Part shown: one piece after another, positions 1 to 6,123 of the stretch
Position numbering within the stretch: position 1 is the first letter of the stretch
Layout: each line of letters opens with the position of its first letter
Source: Bdellovibrionaceae bacterium UBA2466
GTDB taxonomy: Bacteria > Bdellovibrionota > FAC87 > UBA2466
NCBI GenBank assembly: GCA_002342225.1
Contig: DDPO01000083.1
Location: forward strand, 419-9,278
DNA: 8,860 nt
Direction: 5' to 3'
Made by a program: the position numbers and the translations under genes
The notes under the pieces: generated by a model
What the model was told of the DNA's origin: nothing
The model's database searches: none
What the model saw: the letters and a program-made list of their open reading frames with translations, nothing else

Positions 1-466
1 CTTCCTGCGAGTTGATTAATGTTGGCAGTAGGTAACCCACGGACTCAATACCAAAATCAAAAAGAATAGAATCCGGTTCTACAGTCGCAATCCCATGAGG
101 TGGGACGCAAGCATCTCGGCTACTACCTTCGCCGGTTAAAATAAGGGCTCTCAACATTTCAGGGGACACGGAAAATGTTTTGACCCAAACATAGCCCTTT
201 TCTTCGATAATTCTTAACCCCTCAAGCTCCCCTTGAGTTAGATCGTAAGTTGATGGGGCTGAAAAGATTGGAGTTTTTTTAAGTCTAGCCCTGACTACTT
301 TACCATCTTCCATTTCAGCGGCGAGTCTCCAAGGCTGAATTAGGCTTGAAAGCCTACAGTGATGATCCAAATCGGAGTATTCCAAACTAACTCTTAGGCC
401 AACATTAATCACATCCATTCCCCAAATCGGGGCAGCTACTAAAAATAAAAACAAAATCTTTTTCAT
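1..466 (-). CDS. Exported protein of unknown function, N-terminal part (runs off left edge)
   Basis: I do not recognise this protein. Reading the minus strand from ATG at 466 gives 155 residues with no stop before the window edge, so the C-terminus is missing. Residues 1-16 (MKKILFLFLVAAPIWG) form a short Sec-type signal peptide: two lysines, a hydrophobic core, then a small residue before MDV. The mature part is soluble-looking, with mixed charge, two cysteines (C37, C120) and no transmembrane segment. The start is supported by AGGAGA at 478..473, six bases upstream. A promoter-like sequence lies further upstream, so the gene is probably transcribed apart from the operon that ends at 578. 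A periplasmic or secreted location is inferred from the signal peptide only. Confidence 0.75.
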   Translation of the reverse strand, partial: MKKILFLFLVAAPIWGMDVINVGLRVSLEYSDLDHHCRLSSLIQPWRLAAEMEDGKVVRARLKKTPIFSAPSTYDLTQGELEGLRIIEEKGYVWVKTFSVSPEMLRALILTGEGSSRDACVPPHGIATVEPDSILFDFGIESVGYLLPTLINSQE

Positions 467-480
467 TCTCTGTCTCCTAG

Positions 481-496
481 GAGGTACTGATACCTC
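481..496 (-). promoter_or_regulatory. Small hairpin in the leader of the exported protein gene
   Basis: GAGGTA (481-486) and TACCTC (491-496) are a perfect six-base inverted repeat with a four-base loop. In the minus-strand transcript it lies between the predicted start of transcription and the Shine-Dalgarno AGGAGA (478..473). The adjoining bases 474-483 are also palindromic (CTCCTAGGAG). The CCUCC on the downstream arm is complementary to a Shine-Dalgarno, so it could affect ribosome access, or the dyad could be a DNA operator. The function is unproven. Confidence 0.3.
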
Positions 497-507
497 TGAT
501 GGAGATA

Positions 508-536
508 GATATAAAAGAGATAAAATCTATGTTTAA
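508..536 (-). promoter_or_regulatory. Candidate sigma70-type promoter for the exported protein gene
   Basis: On the minus strand TTAAAC (536..531) and TATATC (513..508) are separated by exactly 17 bases, ahead of the gene starting at 466. The spacing is ideal and the boxes are fair matches to TTGACA/TATAAT. The -35 box lies in an inverted repeat, TGTTTA (530-535) and TAAACA (545-550). A second one, ATAGAT (505-510)/ATCTAT (525-530), spans the spacer and the -10. Prediction by eye; the region is AT-rich, so chance matches are possible. Confidence 0.4.
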
Positions 537-577
537 TATTGAAATAAACAATGGGGGTAAGGGGTGACCCGTTCCGT

Positions 578-1012
578 TTAAGCTTGGGGGGAGACTGACA
601 CCTTAATCAGGAGGGCGGTGTGGGCGGACCAGAGGATAGTTCTGATCCAATGGCTTAAAACCAAACGGCGAATCAATTCGTCATCTTTTTCTTGAGCGAG
701 CTTCGCATGAATCGGCATTTGGACAGTAGCTGTGCAGATACAAATAGAGAGTGTTAGTACAAAACCCAGAATCCACTCATGGTGAGTCAATCCGGGAGAG
801 CCATAGTAGGCGGTGAAAGCACTTGTTACGACTTCAATAGGTAATAGAACTAAAATGAGAAGGTTGGTGCGGGCTACATGTGCAGAATGGAACTTTGAAA
901 ACTCGCTTTTTGGTACTAAGTGAAAAAGAGGGTAGTGAACCACTTGCACAAACCAACTTAGACCAGTCAGTAAAAAGGTTGAGAGTGCTTGAAGTAGAAC
1001 TACAGTGGACAT
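578..1012 (-). CDS. Four-helix membrane protein of unknown function (DUF1772-like)
   Basis: A 144-residue inner-membrane protein with four hydrophobic segments at about residues 3-24, 49-70, 79-99 and 120-139. Polar conserved-looking motifs sit at the helix ends: VQVVHYPLF (22-30), FHSAHVARTN (41-50), VQMPIHAKL (97-105) and HWIRTILWSAHTALL (121-135). The many His, Arg and Trp residues next to membrane helices resemble DUF1772-type small membrane proteins, some of which are called anthrone-oxygenase-like. I am not certain of the family and assign no reaction. It is the last gene of the minus-strand operon. Its ATG lies four bases after the SDR stop, with GAGG at 1024..1021 eight bases upstream, so the two are very likely co-transcribed. 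No clear hairpin-plus-T-run terminator follows it. Confidence 0.8.
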   Translation of the reverse strand: MSTVVLLQALSTFLLTGLSWFVQVVHYPLFHLVPKSEFSKFHSAHVARTNLLILVLLPIEVVTSAFTAYYGSPGLTHHEWILGFVLTLSICICTATVQMPIHAKLAQEKDDELIRRLVLSHWIRTILWSAHTALLIKVSVSPQA

Positions 1013-1016
1013 GGAT

Positions 1017-1757
1017 TTAACCTCGGTTCGACTTCACGGATCCAAGCCCTCCATCGGCACCTAAGATCTGTCCCGTGATCCAGCTTTGTTCAGGCGACAA
1101 AAACCAACGGATCGCTGAAGCCACGTCTTTAGGTTCGCCGATTTTTTGCAGCGGGTGCATTTGAGTCGAGGCTTTAAGAACCATTTCATTCGAAGTTAGC
1201 TTTGAAGACAGCGGAGTCTTCACAAGTCCCGGTGCAACTGCATTGAATCTAATTTTGTAAGCAGCATAAGTAGCTGCGGATGATAAAGTGAGTCCCTCAA
1301 CAGCTGCTTTTGCCGCTGCAATAGCTTCGTGATTCGAGAGTCCCATTCGAGCCGCAACTGACGAGAGTAAAACGACCGAACCTCCCTCTTTTCTCATGTG
1401 GGGTATCGCCGAACGAACTAAGTTGAATGATGTAAAAAGATTCTGTTGAAGAGTCTCTAAGAACTCTTCATCTGTTGTCTGGTGAGCCGCTTTTAACAAA
1501 ATGGATCCCGCAAGGTTTGTGGCTCCTTGAACGGAACCAAACGAATCTATGGCAAGTTTGAAAAGACTATCTGTGTATTTGGAGTCTCTTGCATCTCCAG
1601 CTAGAAATGGCTGGTCCCATTTCTCTGCCAAAGCCTTTAGAGCTTTTTCGTTTCGAGCGCCCAAAACCAATTTCCAACCGTCTTGAGTCAGCAACTCTAT
1701 CAAAGAACTTCCAATACCACCCGAAGCTCCTACAATCACCGCTACTGGACGTTCCAT
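1017..1757 (-). CDS. Short-chain dehydrogenase/reductase-like protein lacking the catalytic Tyr
   Basis: A 246-residue classical-SDR-length Rossmann protein. The start is the ATG at 1757, which shares its A with the upstream gene's stop (TAATG) and follows GGAGAGG in good register. A longer in-frame start at 1832 would add 25 unrelated residues inside the neighbour. Visible motifs are the cofactor loop GASGGIG (10-16), NLAG (81-84, usually NNAG), N106, the catalytic-type Ser132/133 and Lys150, and the post-catalytic PG (176-177). Where the family has Tyr in YxxxK this protein has Ile146 (NHEAIAAAK, 142-150). From memory, SDRs with NHEAIAAAK occur as a recurring subgroup, so this is probably not a sequencing error. 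It should bind NAD(P)(H), but a standard proton relay is absent, so substrate and activity are unknown. It sits between two membrane-protein genes. Confidence 0.9.
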   Translation of the reverse strand: MERPVAVIVGASGGIGSSLIELLTQDGWKLVLGARNEKALKALAEKWDQPFLAGDARDSKYTDSLFKLAIDSFGSVQGATNLAGSILLKAAHQTTDEEFLETLQQNLFTSFNLVRSAIPHMRKEGGSVVLLSSVAARMGLSNHEAIAAAKAAVEGLTLSSAATYAAYKIRFNAVAPGLVKTPLSSKLTSNEMVLKASTQMHPLQKIGEPKDVASAIRWFLSPEQSWITGQILGADGGLGSVKSNRG

Positions 1758-2173
1758 TAGGCCTCTCCTCGCAAAATTTTTTGATGAGTTTCCCATTTCA
1801 TTTTTAAGATGAGAAAAAAGGGCACCCACCAAATAAAATCATTGGTCACTAACAACAATCCAAATTTCGGAGGGAGTGTCCCTTTAAAGAGGGCCATTGC
1901 AAATCCCATGGGCCCAAATACTTTTCCCAAAAAACCCACGAGAACGATGGGCCAATGTTGCAAAGGGTTTTGGGCCGCAATCCAGTAACCGATGCCGTAG
2001 ACACCCACGACCATACCTACACACTGCCAAATCTCCGGATAGTTAGGCCGAGTCATCGATAGAAGATCAAAAACAAGGTTCGGAAAAAGGATGACCAAGC
2101 CGCCCCAGACAAGGTTGTAAATCCCTGCAAGCTTTAGAACAGATCTCATCCACTTTGAATTTGAGCTTTCCAT
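1757..2173 (-). CDS. Conserved-looking four-helix membrane protein of unknown function
   Basis: A 138-residue integral membrane protein and first gene of the minus-strand operon. Hydrophobic segments lie at about 12-30, 48-67, 74-97 and 103-124. Strikingly patterned stretches suggest a conserved family: GIYNLVWGG (17-25), YPEIWQCVGMVVGVYG (45-60), HWPIVLVGFLGKVFGPMGF (73-91) and NDFIWWVPF (111-119). I recall similar proteins near light/oxidative-stress genes, sometimes with unreliable labels such as alkyl hydroperoxide reductase, but no peroxidatic motif is visible. The ATG at 2173 has no good Shine-Dalgarno and may be almost leaderless. A second Met at residue 9 is an alternative start. The stop overlaps the SDR start by one base (TAATG), implying coupled translation. 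Confidence 0.8.
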   Translation of the reverse strand: MESSNSKWMRSVLKLAGIYNLVWGGLVILFPNLVFDLLSMTRPNYPEIWQCVGMVVGVYGIGYWIAAQNPLQHWPIVLVGFLGKVFGPMGFAMALFKGTLPPKFGLLLVTNDFIWWVPFFLILKMKWETHQKILRGEA

Positions 2174-2182
2174 ACAATTTTC

Positions 2183-2210
2183 AGTTTACCCCTTTTATTA
2201 TTAAGTTCAA
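2183..2210 (-). promoter_or_regulatory. Candidate promoter of the minus-strand operon
   Basis: The minus strand has TTGAAC (2210..2205) and TAAACT (2188..2183) with a 16-base spacer. Transcription would start near 2176, only a few bases before the ATG at 2173, which matches the missing Shine-Dalgarno. The -10 box is weak (four of six), so the real promoter could be shifted. Confidence 0.35.
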
Positions 2211-2223
2211 TAAGTATTGAACT
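2204..2223. promoter_or_regulatory. Perfect palindrome, candidate operator for both divergent operons
   Basis: AGTTCAATA-AG-TATTGAACT is a perfect inverted repeat with nine-base arms and a two-base centre, the only strong dyad in the 104-bp divergent region. Each arm contains a TTGAAC -35-like box, one for each direction, so a dimeric protein bound here could control both operons at once. An outer pair, ACCCC (2188-2192) and GGGGT (2234-2238), is almost symmetric about the same centre. The GbsR/MarR-type protein encoded at 3269 is a plausible binder. A regulator outside the window, such as a MerR/LitR-type protein, is equally possible. Confidence 0.6.
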
Positions 2224-2245
2224 AAAAATAGATGGGGTATATTAT
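2217..2245 (+). promoter_or_regulatory. Candidate sigma70-type promoter of the plus-strand operon
   Basis: TTGAAC (2217-2222) and TATTAT (2240-2245) are separated by 17 bases. The -10 differs from TATAAT at one position and the -35 resembles TTGACA. Transcription would start near 2252, leaving a leader of about 25 bases that contains AGGAG (2266-2270), seven bases before the ATG at 2278. The -35 lies in the right arm of the palindrome, consistent with regulated initiation. Confidence 0.55.
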
Positions 2246-2277
2246 TTAAGTGTAATCAATGATATAGGAGACTTCAT

Positions 2278-3306
2278 ATGGCCAATCTTAAGATAACCAA
2301 TCCAAATGACCTGGGAGTTTTGGTCGTCGGGGCAGGCATTGCGGGTCTTACGTTAGCGAGAAACTTAGTTCGTCACGGAATGAAAGTGACTGTGTTTGAC
2401 AAGAGCCGAGGTGTCGGTGGAAGGCTTGCTTCTCGGCGGGGAGGGGGCCTCACTTGGGACCATGGCATCGTAGCTCTTCATCCCTCCGACATTCCTCCCG
2501 AGATTTACGTGGATTGGAAAAGCTTAGGAATTTTAGAGTCTAGAAAAGATCAAGCTTCGATGAGTTGGATTTGTCCTGAAGGAATGACCCAACTCCCAAA
2601 AGCGCTCGAGCAGGGTGTGGATGTTGTCCGAGACGCTAAAATTGATCTCATCCGAATCGGTCCTGGTGGAAAAGTGTGGATGATTCGAGATGATTCCGGA
2701 ACTTGGCACTACGGTAACAAGTTGGTTCTCGCAGTTCCGGCTCCCCAAGCTGAGCTCTTATTGGAGGCCTCGTTCCCTCAGCAGATGGTCTCTTTAAAAG
2801 AATCCTTGGCTCAAATAAAGTATCGTCCAACGCTTACAGTGCTCGCTACTGTCAGTCGAAAAAAATATCCTGAGCTCAGTTTAAAAGCCGTTTCGCCCAT
2901 TGAAATGATTATTGAAAATGGAGAGAAGGGCATCAAGATGGGCACAGGGGCTCTCACTATTCATTTGAATGAAGCTTACAGCGTCAAGAATTTTGAACTC
3001 TCAGAGCAAAAAGTCCTTCGGGAGATTAAATCTTTAGTCGCGAGCAAAATGGGAATTGAGATATCAAATTTGGTTCTTAAGAAATGGCGTTATTCTCAAG
3101 TAACCCATGCCCTTGAGGATCCATTTCTATCTGCTAAATTGACGTCACCGCTCTTTGTGATTGGGGATGGTTTTTGCGGTGGGGGTCTCAAAGGCTCCTT
3201 AATGTCAGCAAGTAGTTTAGCTGACCGACTCATTAATCCCCCAGCAACAAAAGAGCCTTGGAGGCCAAATGGTAAAAAAGCAATCCACTTGTATTGTCCC
3301 AAATGA
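2278..3306 (+). CDS. Renalase-like FAD/NAD(P)-dependent oxidoreductase (COG3380 type)
   Basis: A 342-residue flavoprotein of the amine oxidase/renalase-like group. The N-terminal Rossmann fold carries VVGAGIAGL (16-24), followed by the group's diagnostic DKSRGVGGRLASRR (41-54), which contacts FAD. WDHG (60-63) and the C-terminal FAD loop FVIGDGFCGGGLKGSLMSAS (293-312) fit the same group. The substrate is unknown; bacterial renalase-like enzymes oxidise off-pathway isomers of reduced nicotinamide cofactors, but that activity cannot be assumed here. There is no signal peptide, so it is cytoplasmic. AGGAG lies seven bases before the ATG. It is the first gene of the plus-strand operon, directly behind the palindromic operator. 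The last 12 codons overlap the regulator gene by 38 bases, and the tail after residue 320 looks poorly ordered. Confidence 0.9.
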   Translation: MANLKITNPNDLGVLVVGAGIAGLTLARNLVRHGMKVTVFDKSRGVGGRLASRRGGGLTWDHGIVALHPSDIPPEIYVDWKSLGILESRKDQASMSWICPEGMTQLPKALEQGVDVVRDAKIDLIRIGPGGKVWMIRDDSGTWHYGNKLVLAVPAPQAELLLEASFPQQMVSLKESLAQIKYRPTLTVLATVSRKKYPELSLKAVSPIEMIIENGEKGIKMGTGALTIHLNEAYSVKNFELSEQKVLREIKSLVASKMGIEISNLVLKKWRYSQVTHALEDPFLSAKLTSPLFVIGDGFCGGGLKGSLMSASSLADRLINPPATKEPWRPNGKKAIHLYCPK

Positions 3307-3853
3307 AGTTCATGTCTTAGCGGACCAAATCGGGGACTTCATCCAGTACTGGGGTTTTCGCAAAGTCGAAGGAAAACTTTGGACCTACATTTTTCTATCG
3401 GATAGGCCACTGAACGCCGAAGATCTTATGGCACGAGCAAAGATCTCTAAAGCGATGCTTTCTTTGTCTTTGGGCGAGCTTCTAAAATATGATGTGATCC
3501 GAAAAGCTCATCCCGACCGAGAGAGAGGGCAAGCTTATGTGATCAACCCCAACGTCATGGAAGTGATCAGTAACGTCTTAAGAACACGGGAACGTCAATT
3601 GTTGGGACGTATCTATTCATCCTTTCTTTGCGCAAAGGTTAATTTGGATGCTAAGCCGGAGAGCGAAGTGAGCTCAGACAGAGTCGAGTTTTTGGGGCAA
3701 ATGATAAGTGCTGCAACGACACTTTTAGATTCCCTTCTCAGCATGCAAGCGCTGGATATACTGCCATTTCAAACGGTTCAGATTGCCCCATCTTTGGCGG
3801 ATACTAAAACCAAGAAAAAGGACAAGTTCGGTGATAAAGTTGTAAAGTTATGA
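3269..3853 (+). CDS. GbsR/MarR-family transcriptional regulator
   Basis: A 194-residue DNA-binding protein of the GbsR branch of MarR-like regulators (COG1510 type). The winged helix-turn-helix lies at about residues 32-92: KLWTYIFLSDRPLNAEDLMA, then a recognition region near KISKAMLSLSLGELLKYDVI (58-77) and the wing HPDRERGQAYVI. A helical C-terminal part (about 97-165) probably dimerises, and the last residues are lysine-rich. The ATG at 3269 has GGAGG (3260-3264) four bases upstream, a tight but usable spacing. No alternative in-frame start is seen downstream before the conserved part. It overlaps the flavoprotein gene by 38 bases and its own stop overlaps the glpD start (ATGA), so it is embedded in the operon. 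Autoregulation through the upstream palindrome is plausible. GbsR in Bacillus responds to choline; the ligand here is unknown. Confidence 0.88.
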   Translation: MVKKQSTCIVPNEVHVLADQIGDFIQYWGFRKVEGKLWTYIFLSDRPLNAEDLMARAKISKAMLSLSLGELLKYDVIRKAHPDRERGQAYVINPNVMEVISNVLRTRERQLLGRIYSSFLCAKVNLDAKPESEVSSDRVEFLGQMISAATTLLDSLLSMQALDILPFQTVQIAPSLADTKTKKKDKFGDKVVKL

Positions 3854-5397
3854 ACCGAGCTAAGGACATAGAGAAACTAAAAACCGACAGCTTTGATATT
3901 CTGGTGATAGGGGGAGGGGCCACCGGCACAGGTGCTGCGCTCGATGCCGTGAGCCGTGGGCTTAAGACCGCTTTAGTAGAGCGGTTTGATTATGCTTCAG
4001 GCACTTCGAGCAGAAGTACCAAACTACTTCATGGAGGGGTTCGGTATTTAGAACAGGCAGTGAAAAAGAGAGATGCTGGACAATATAAACTCGTCCGTGA
4101 TGCTCTTCATGAGAGAAGCACTCTTTTAAAGTTAGCTCCCCATCTTGCAAGGCCACTCGCTTTAGTAACTCCCCTTTATCGTCGATTAGATACTCCATAC
4201 TATTTAGCTGGTTTAAAGTTGTATGATTGGCTAGCAGGGCGACAAGGGCTTAAGAAAAGTCACTATGTGAGTGCTGCTCAAGCGCTTGCTAAATTTCCTA
4301 TGCTCAAGAAAGAGGGGCTCAAAGGTGGAGTGGTTTATTATGACGGGCAGTTTGACGACGCTCGCATGAATGTCAGCCTAGCTTTAACGGCAAGTGAACA
4401 AGGAGCTACTCTCGCCAATTACGTTGAAGTGATCCAACTTCTAAAAAAGGACGGAAAACTAGTGGGAGCCTTGGTTCAGGACAAAGAGACTGGGGACTCT
4501 TTTCCAATCAAAGCGAAAGTGATCATTAATGCCTGTGGTCCTTTCTGTGATTTTGTCAGAAAACTCGATGATCCGAACGCAAGTCCCATGCTGACTGCAA
4601 GCTCCGGTATTCACATTGTGCTAGATAGAAAATTCTCCCCTCCCGATACGGGACTTTTGATCCCTAAAACGGAGGACAATCGAGTCCTGTTTTTATTACC
4701 TTGGCAAGGCCATACTTTGGTGGGAACGACGGATAATCCAGCTGAAATCGAGCCGGACCCTCAAGTTCAGGTCTCTGACGTCGACTACATTTTAAGGCAG
4801 CTCAAACACTATTTTGCGATCAAAGTGACTGAAAAAGATATTCTCTCTCGTTGGTCTGGGTTGAGGCCCCTAGTTTCTCAAGTTAAAGCGCACGATACAG
4901 CAAGGCTATCGAGAGACCACTTAGTCAATGTAAGTGCATCTGGGTTAGTTACAATTACAGGTGGAAAGTGGACCACTTACCGGAAAATGGCGCTCGATGG
5001 CGTATCTCAAGCGATTCGAGTCGGAGAGTTGAAACCTCTGCGCCCCTCGTTAACTGAAAAAATTCCCTTAGCTGGTGGAGAGAACTTCAAAACTTCGATT
5101 AGTAGTGAGCTTCAGCGGAAGTTCAAATTGGATCCTGATGTTTGTCAACATTTGATGGAATCCTATGGGAGCCGAGCTTTTGAAGTTGCTAAACTTAGTG
5201 AAAAATATCCAGTGCGACTTTCTAAATCTCATCCCTACATCGAAGCAGAAGTTATTTATGCTGTTCGTGTGGAGGGGGCCAGAAAAGTCGAGGATGTTTT
5301 AGGGAGACGAACTCGTTTGTCTTTTCTCGATGCAGAAGCCTCTCGCAAAGCCACTGCACGAGTGAATGAATTAATGAAACAGGAGTTAGCTTTATGA
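3850..5397 (+). CDS. glpD: Glycerol-3-phosphate dehydrogenase, FAD-dependent, aerobic type
   Basis: A 515-residue, full-length GlpD. It oxidises sn-glycerol-3-phosphate to dihydroxyacetone phosphate and passes electrons to quinone at the inner face of the cytoplasmic membrane. Family signatures include the FAD-binding GGGATGTGAALDAVSRG (21-37), the GlpD hallmark ASGTSSRSTKLLHGGVRYLE (49-68), DGQFDDARMN (165-174), NACGPF (227-232), LLPWQGHTLVGTTDNP (282-297), SRWSGLRPLV (333-342) and TITGGKWTTYRKMA (368-381). A C-terminal domain ends with EGARKVEDVLGRRTRLSFLD (475-494). All expected landmarks are present. The ATG overlaps the regulator stop by four bases and lacks a strong Shine-Dalgarno, so it probably relies on translational coupling. 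No glpF, glpK or glpR is visible nearby, so the glycerol-3-phosphate may come from phospholipid turnover or from glycerol genes elsewhere. Confidence 0.97.
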   Translation: MNRAKDIEKLKTDSFDILVIGGGATGTGAALDAVSRGLKTALVERFDYASGTSSRSTKLLHGGVRYLEQAVKKRDAGQYKLVRDALHERSTLLKLAPHLARPLALVTPLYRRLDTPYYLAGLKLYDWLAGRQGLKKSHYVSAAQALAKFPMLKKEGLKGGVVYYDGQFDDARMNVSLALTASEQGATLANYVEVIQLLKKDGKLVGALVQDKETGDSFPIKAKVIINACGPFCDFVRKLDDPNASPMLTASSGIHIVLDRKFSPPDTGLLIPKTEDNRVLFLLPWQGHTLVGTTDNPAEIEPDPQVQVSDVDYILRQLKHYFAIKVTEKDILSRWSGLRPLVSQVKAHDTARLSRDHLVNVSASGLVTITGGKWTTYRKMALDGVSQAIRVGELKPLRPSLTEKIPLAGGENFKTSISSELQRKFKLDPDVCQHLMESYGSRAFEVAKLSEKYPVRLSKSHPYIEAEVIYAVRVEGARKVEDVLGRRTRLSFLDAEASRKATARVNELMKQELAL

Positions 5398-5696
5398 AAG
5401 TAATCGTCGATTTGTGTATCGTGCCTATTGGAGTTGGAGTCTCTGTCTCCAAAGAAGTGGCCGAGTGTCAGAAAGTTCTAAGTGAAGCCGGCCTTAAGAC
5501 TGAACTTCATGCTTACGGCACGAACATCGAAGGAGAATGGCAAACCGTATTTGATGCTATTAAAAAGTGTCATGAAGTACTCCATGCTCAAGGAGTTCCG
5601 AGAATCACTACAACGATTAAATTAGGAACTCGAGTCGACCGCGCTCAAACGATGGAAGACAAAGTGAATAGTGTAAAACAAAAATTAAAACTGTAG
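5394..5696 (+). CDS. MTH1187-family thiamine-binding protein (DUF77, COG0011)
   Basis: A 100-residue ferredoxin-like-fold protein of the MTH1187/YqgV group. Recognisable segments are VDLCIVPIGVGVSVSKEVAE (5-24), the central ELHAYGTNIEGEW (37-49) and the C-terminal PRITTTIKLGTRVDRA (69-84), ending in a helix. Members with known structures bind thiamine-like ligands at a subunit interface and are thought to be carriers or sensors rather than enzymes. The length is normal for the family. The ATG overlaps the glpD stop by four bases and has AGGAG (5381-5385) eight bases upstream. No thiamine biosynthesis or transport gene and no TPP riboswitch is visible, so its role here is unclear. A cytoplasmic location is expected because it has no signal peptide. 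Confidence 0.9.
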   Translation: MKVIVDLCIVPIGVGVSVSKEVAECQKVLSEAGLKTELHAYGTNIEGEWQTVFDAIKKCHEVLHAQGVPRITTTIKLGTRVDRAQTMEDKVNSVKQKLKL

Positions 5697-5706
5697 GGAT
5701 GTTGCT

Positions 5707-6114
5707 ATGAAAAAAGAGATAGGTACCTTTCAAGTATTTTATGATGGGGCATGCCATCTGTGTTCGAGAGAAATCAATCACTACCGAAAAAAAGTGACTA
5801 CTGTCCCTTTTGAATACATTGATATAAGCGCTCCTGATTTCGATGCCAAATCCTACGGTCTCAACAATGAAAAAGTACAACTGGAGATGCATATAAAGTG
5901 TGAAGATGGGGCTGTTCGAACTGGAGTTGAAGCTTTTCTTGAGATGTGGCGACGAATGCCCTCATTTCAGAAACTTGCGTGGGCTTTGGATCGGGAATGG
6001 GTCAAACCTATTCTTAGACTCGGCTATTTTACATTTGCTAGAGTTCGCCCCTACTTGCCCAAGAGAAAGAGAACCCATTGCGAAACTGGAACTTGCGGAG
6101 TAAAGCAGAAATAG
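5707..6114 (+). CDS. DUF393 (DCC-family) thiol-disulfide-type protein
   Basis: A 135-residue protein with the DCC signature near its N-terminus, FYDGACHLCSREI (11-23), in which C16-H-L-C19 forms a thioredoxin-like CxxC. The following region VPFEYIDISAPDF (33-45) and the later GVEAFLEMW (73-81) and FARVRPYLP (110-118) match the group found with photolyases, lipocalins and flavoproteins. A second cysteine pair (C125, C130) lies in the basic C-terminal tail, and C65 is a fifth cysteine. The family is predicted to act in thiol-disulfide exchange, but no substrate is established. AGGGA (5695-5699) precedes the ATG by seven bases and the gap to the thiamine-binding gene is only 10 bases. The stop codon overlaps the lipocalin's Shine-Dalgarno. 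Confidence 0.88.
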   Translation: MKKEIGTFQVFYDGACHLCSREINHYRKKVTTVPFEYIDISAPDFDAKSYGLNNEKVQLEMHIKCEDGAVRTGVEAFLEMWRRMPSFQKLAWALDREWVKPILRLGYFTFARVRPYLPKRKRTHCETGTCGVKQK

Positions 6115-6123
6115 GAGGTCACA

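Noticed and set aside
1589..1807. Plus-strand open frame of 72 codons opposite the SDR
   Set aside because: It lies entirely on the opposite strand of well-supported genes, and has no Shine-Dalgarno and no recognisable protein pattern.
1758..1832. 25-residue N-terminal extension of the SDR
   Set aside because: The extension lies inside the upstream membrane-protein gene, while the ATG at 1757 has a good Shine-Dalgarno, a TAATG junction and puts the Rossmann motif at the usual distance from the N-terminus.
2533..2830. Two minus-strand open frames inside the flavoprotein gene
   Set aside because: They are antisense shadows of a gene with clear FAD motifs; their sequences look like reverse reads of coding DNA.
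5617..5892. Minus-strand 91-codon frame with hydrophobic stretches across two plus-strand genes
   Set aside because: It crosses the junction of two well-identified plus-strand genes and has no start signal; the hydrophobic look follows from antisense reading of Lys/Glu-rich codons.
5900..6103. Plus-strand 67-codon frame inside the DUF393 gene
   Set aside because: It is a shifted frame within a gene whose DCC motif and tail are in the main frame.
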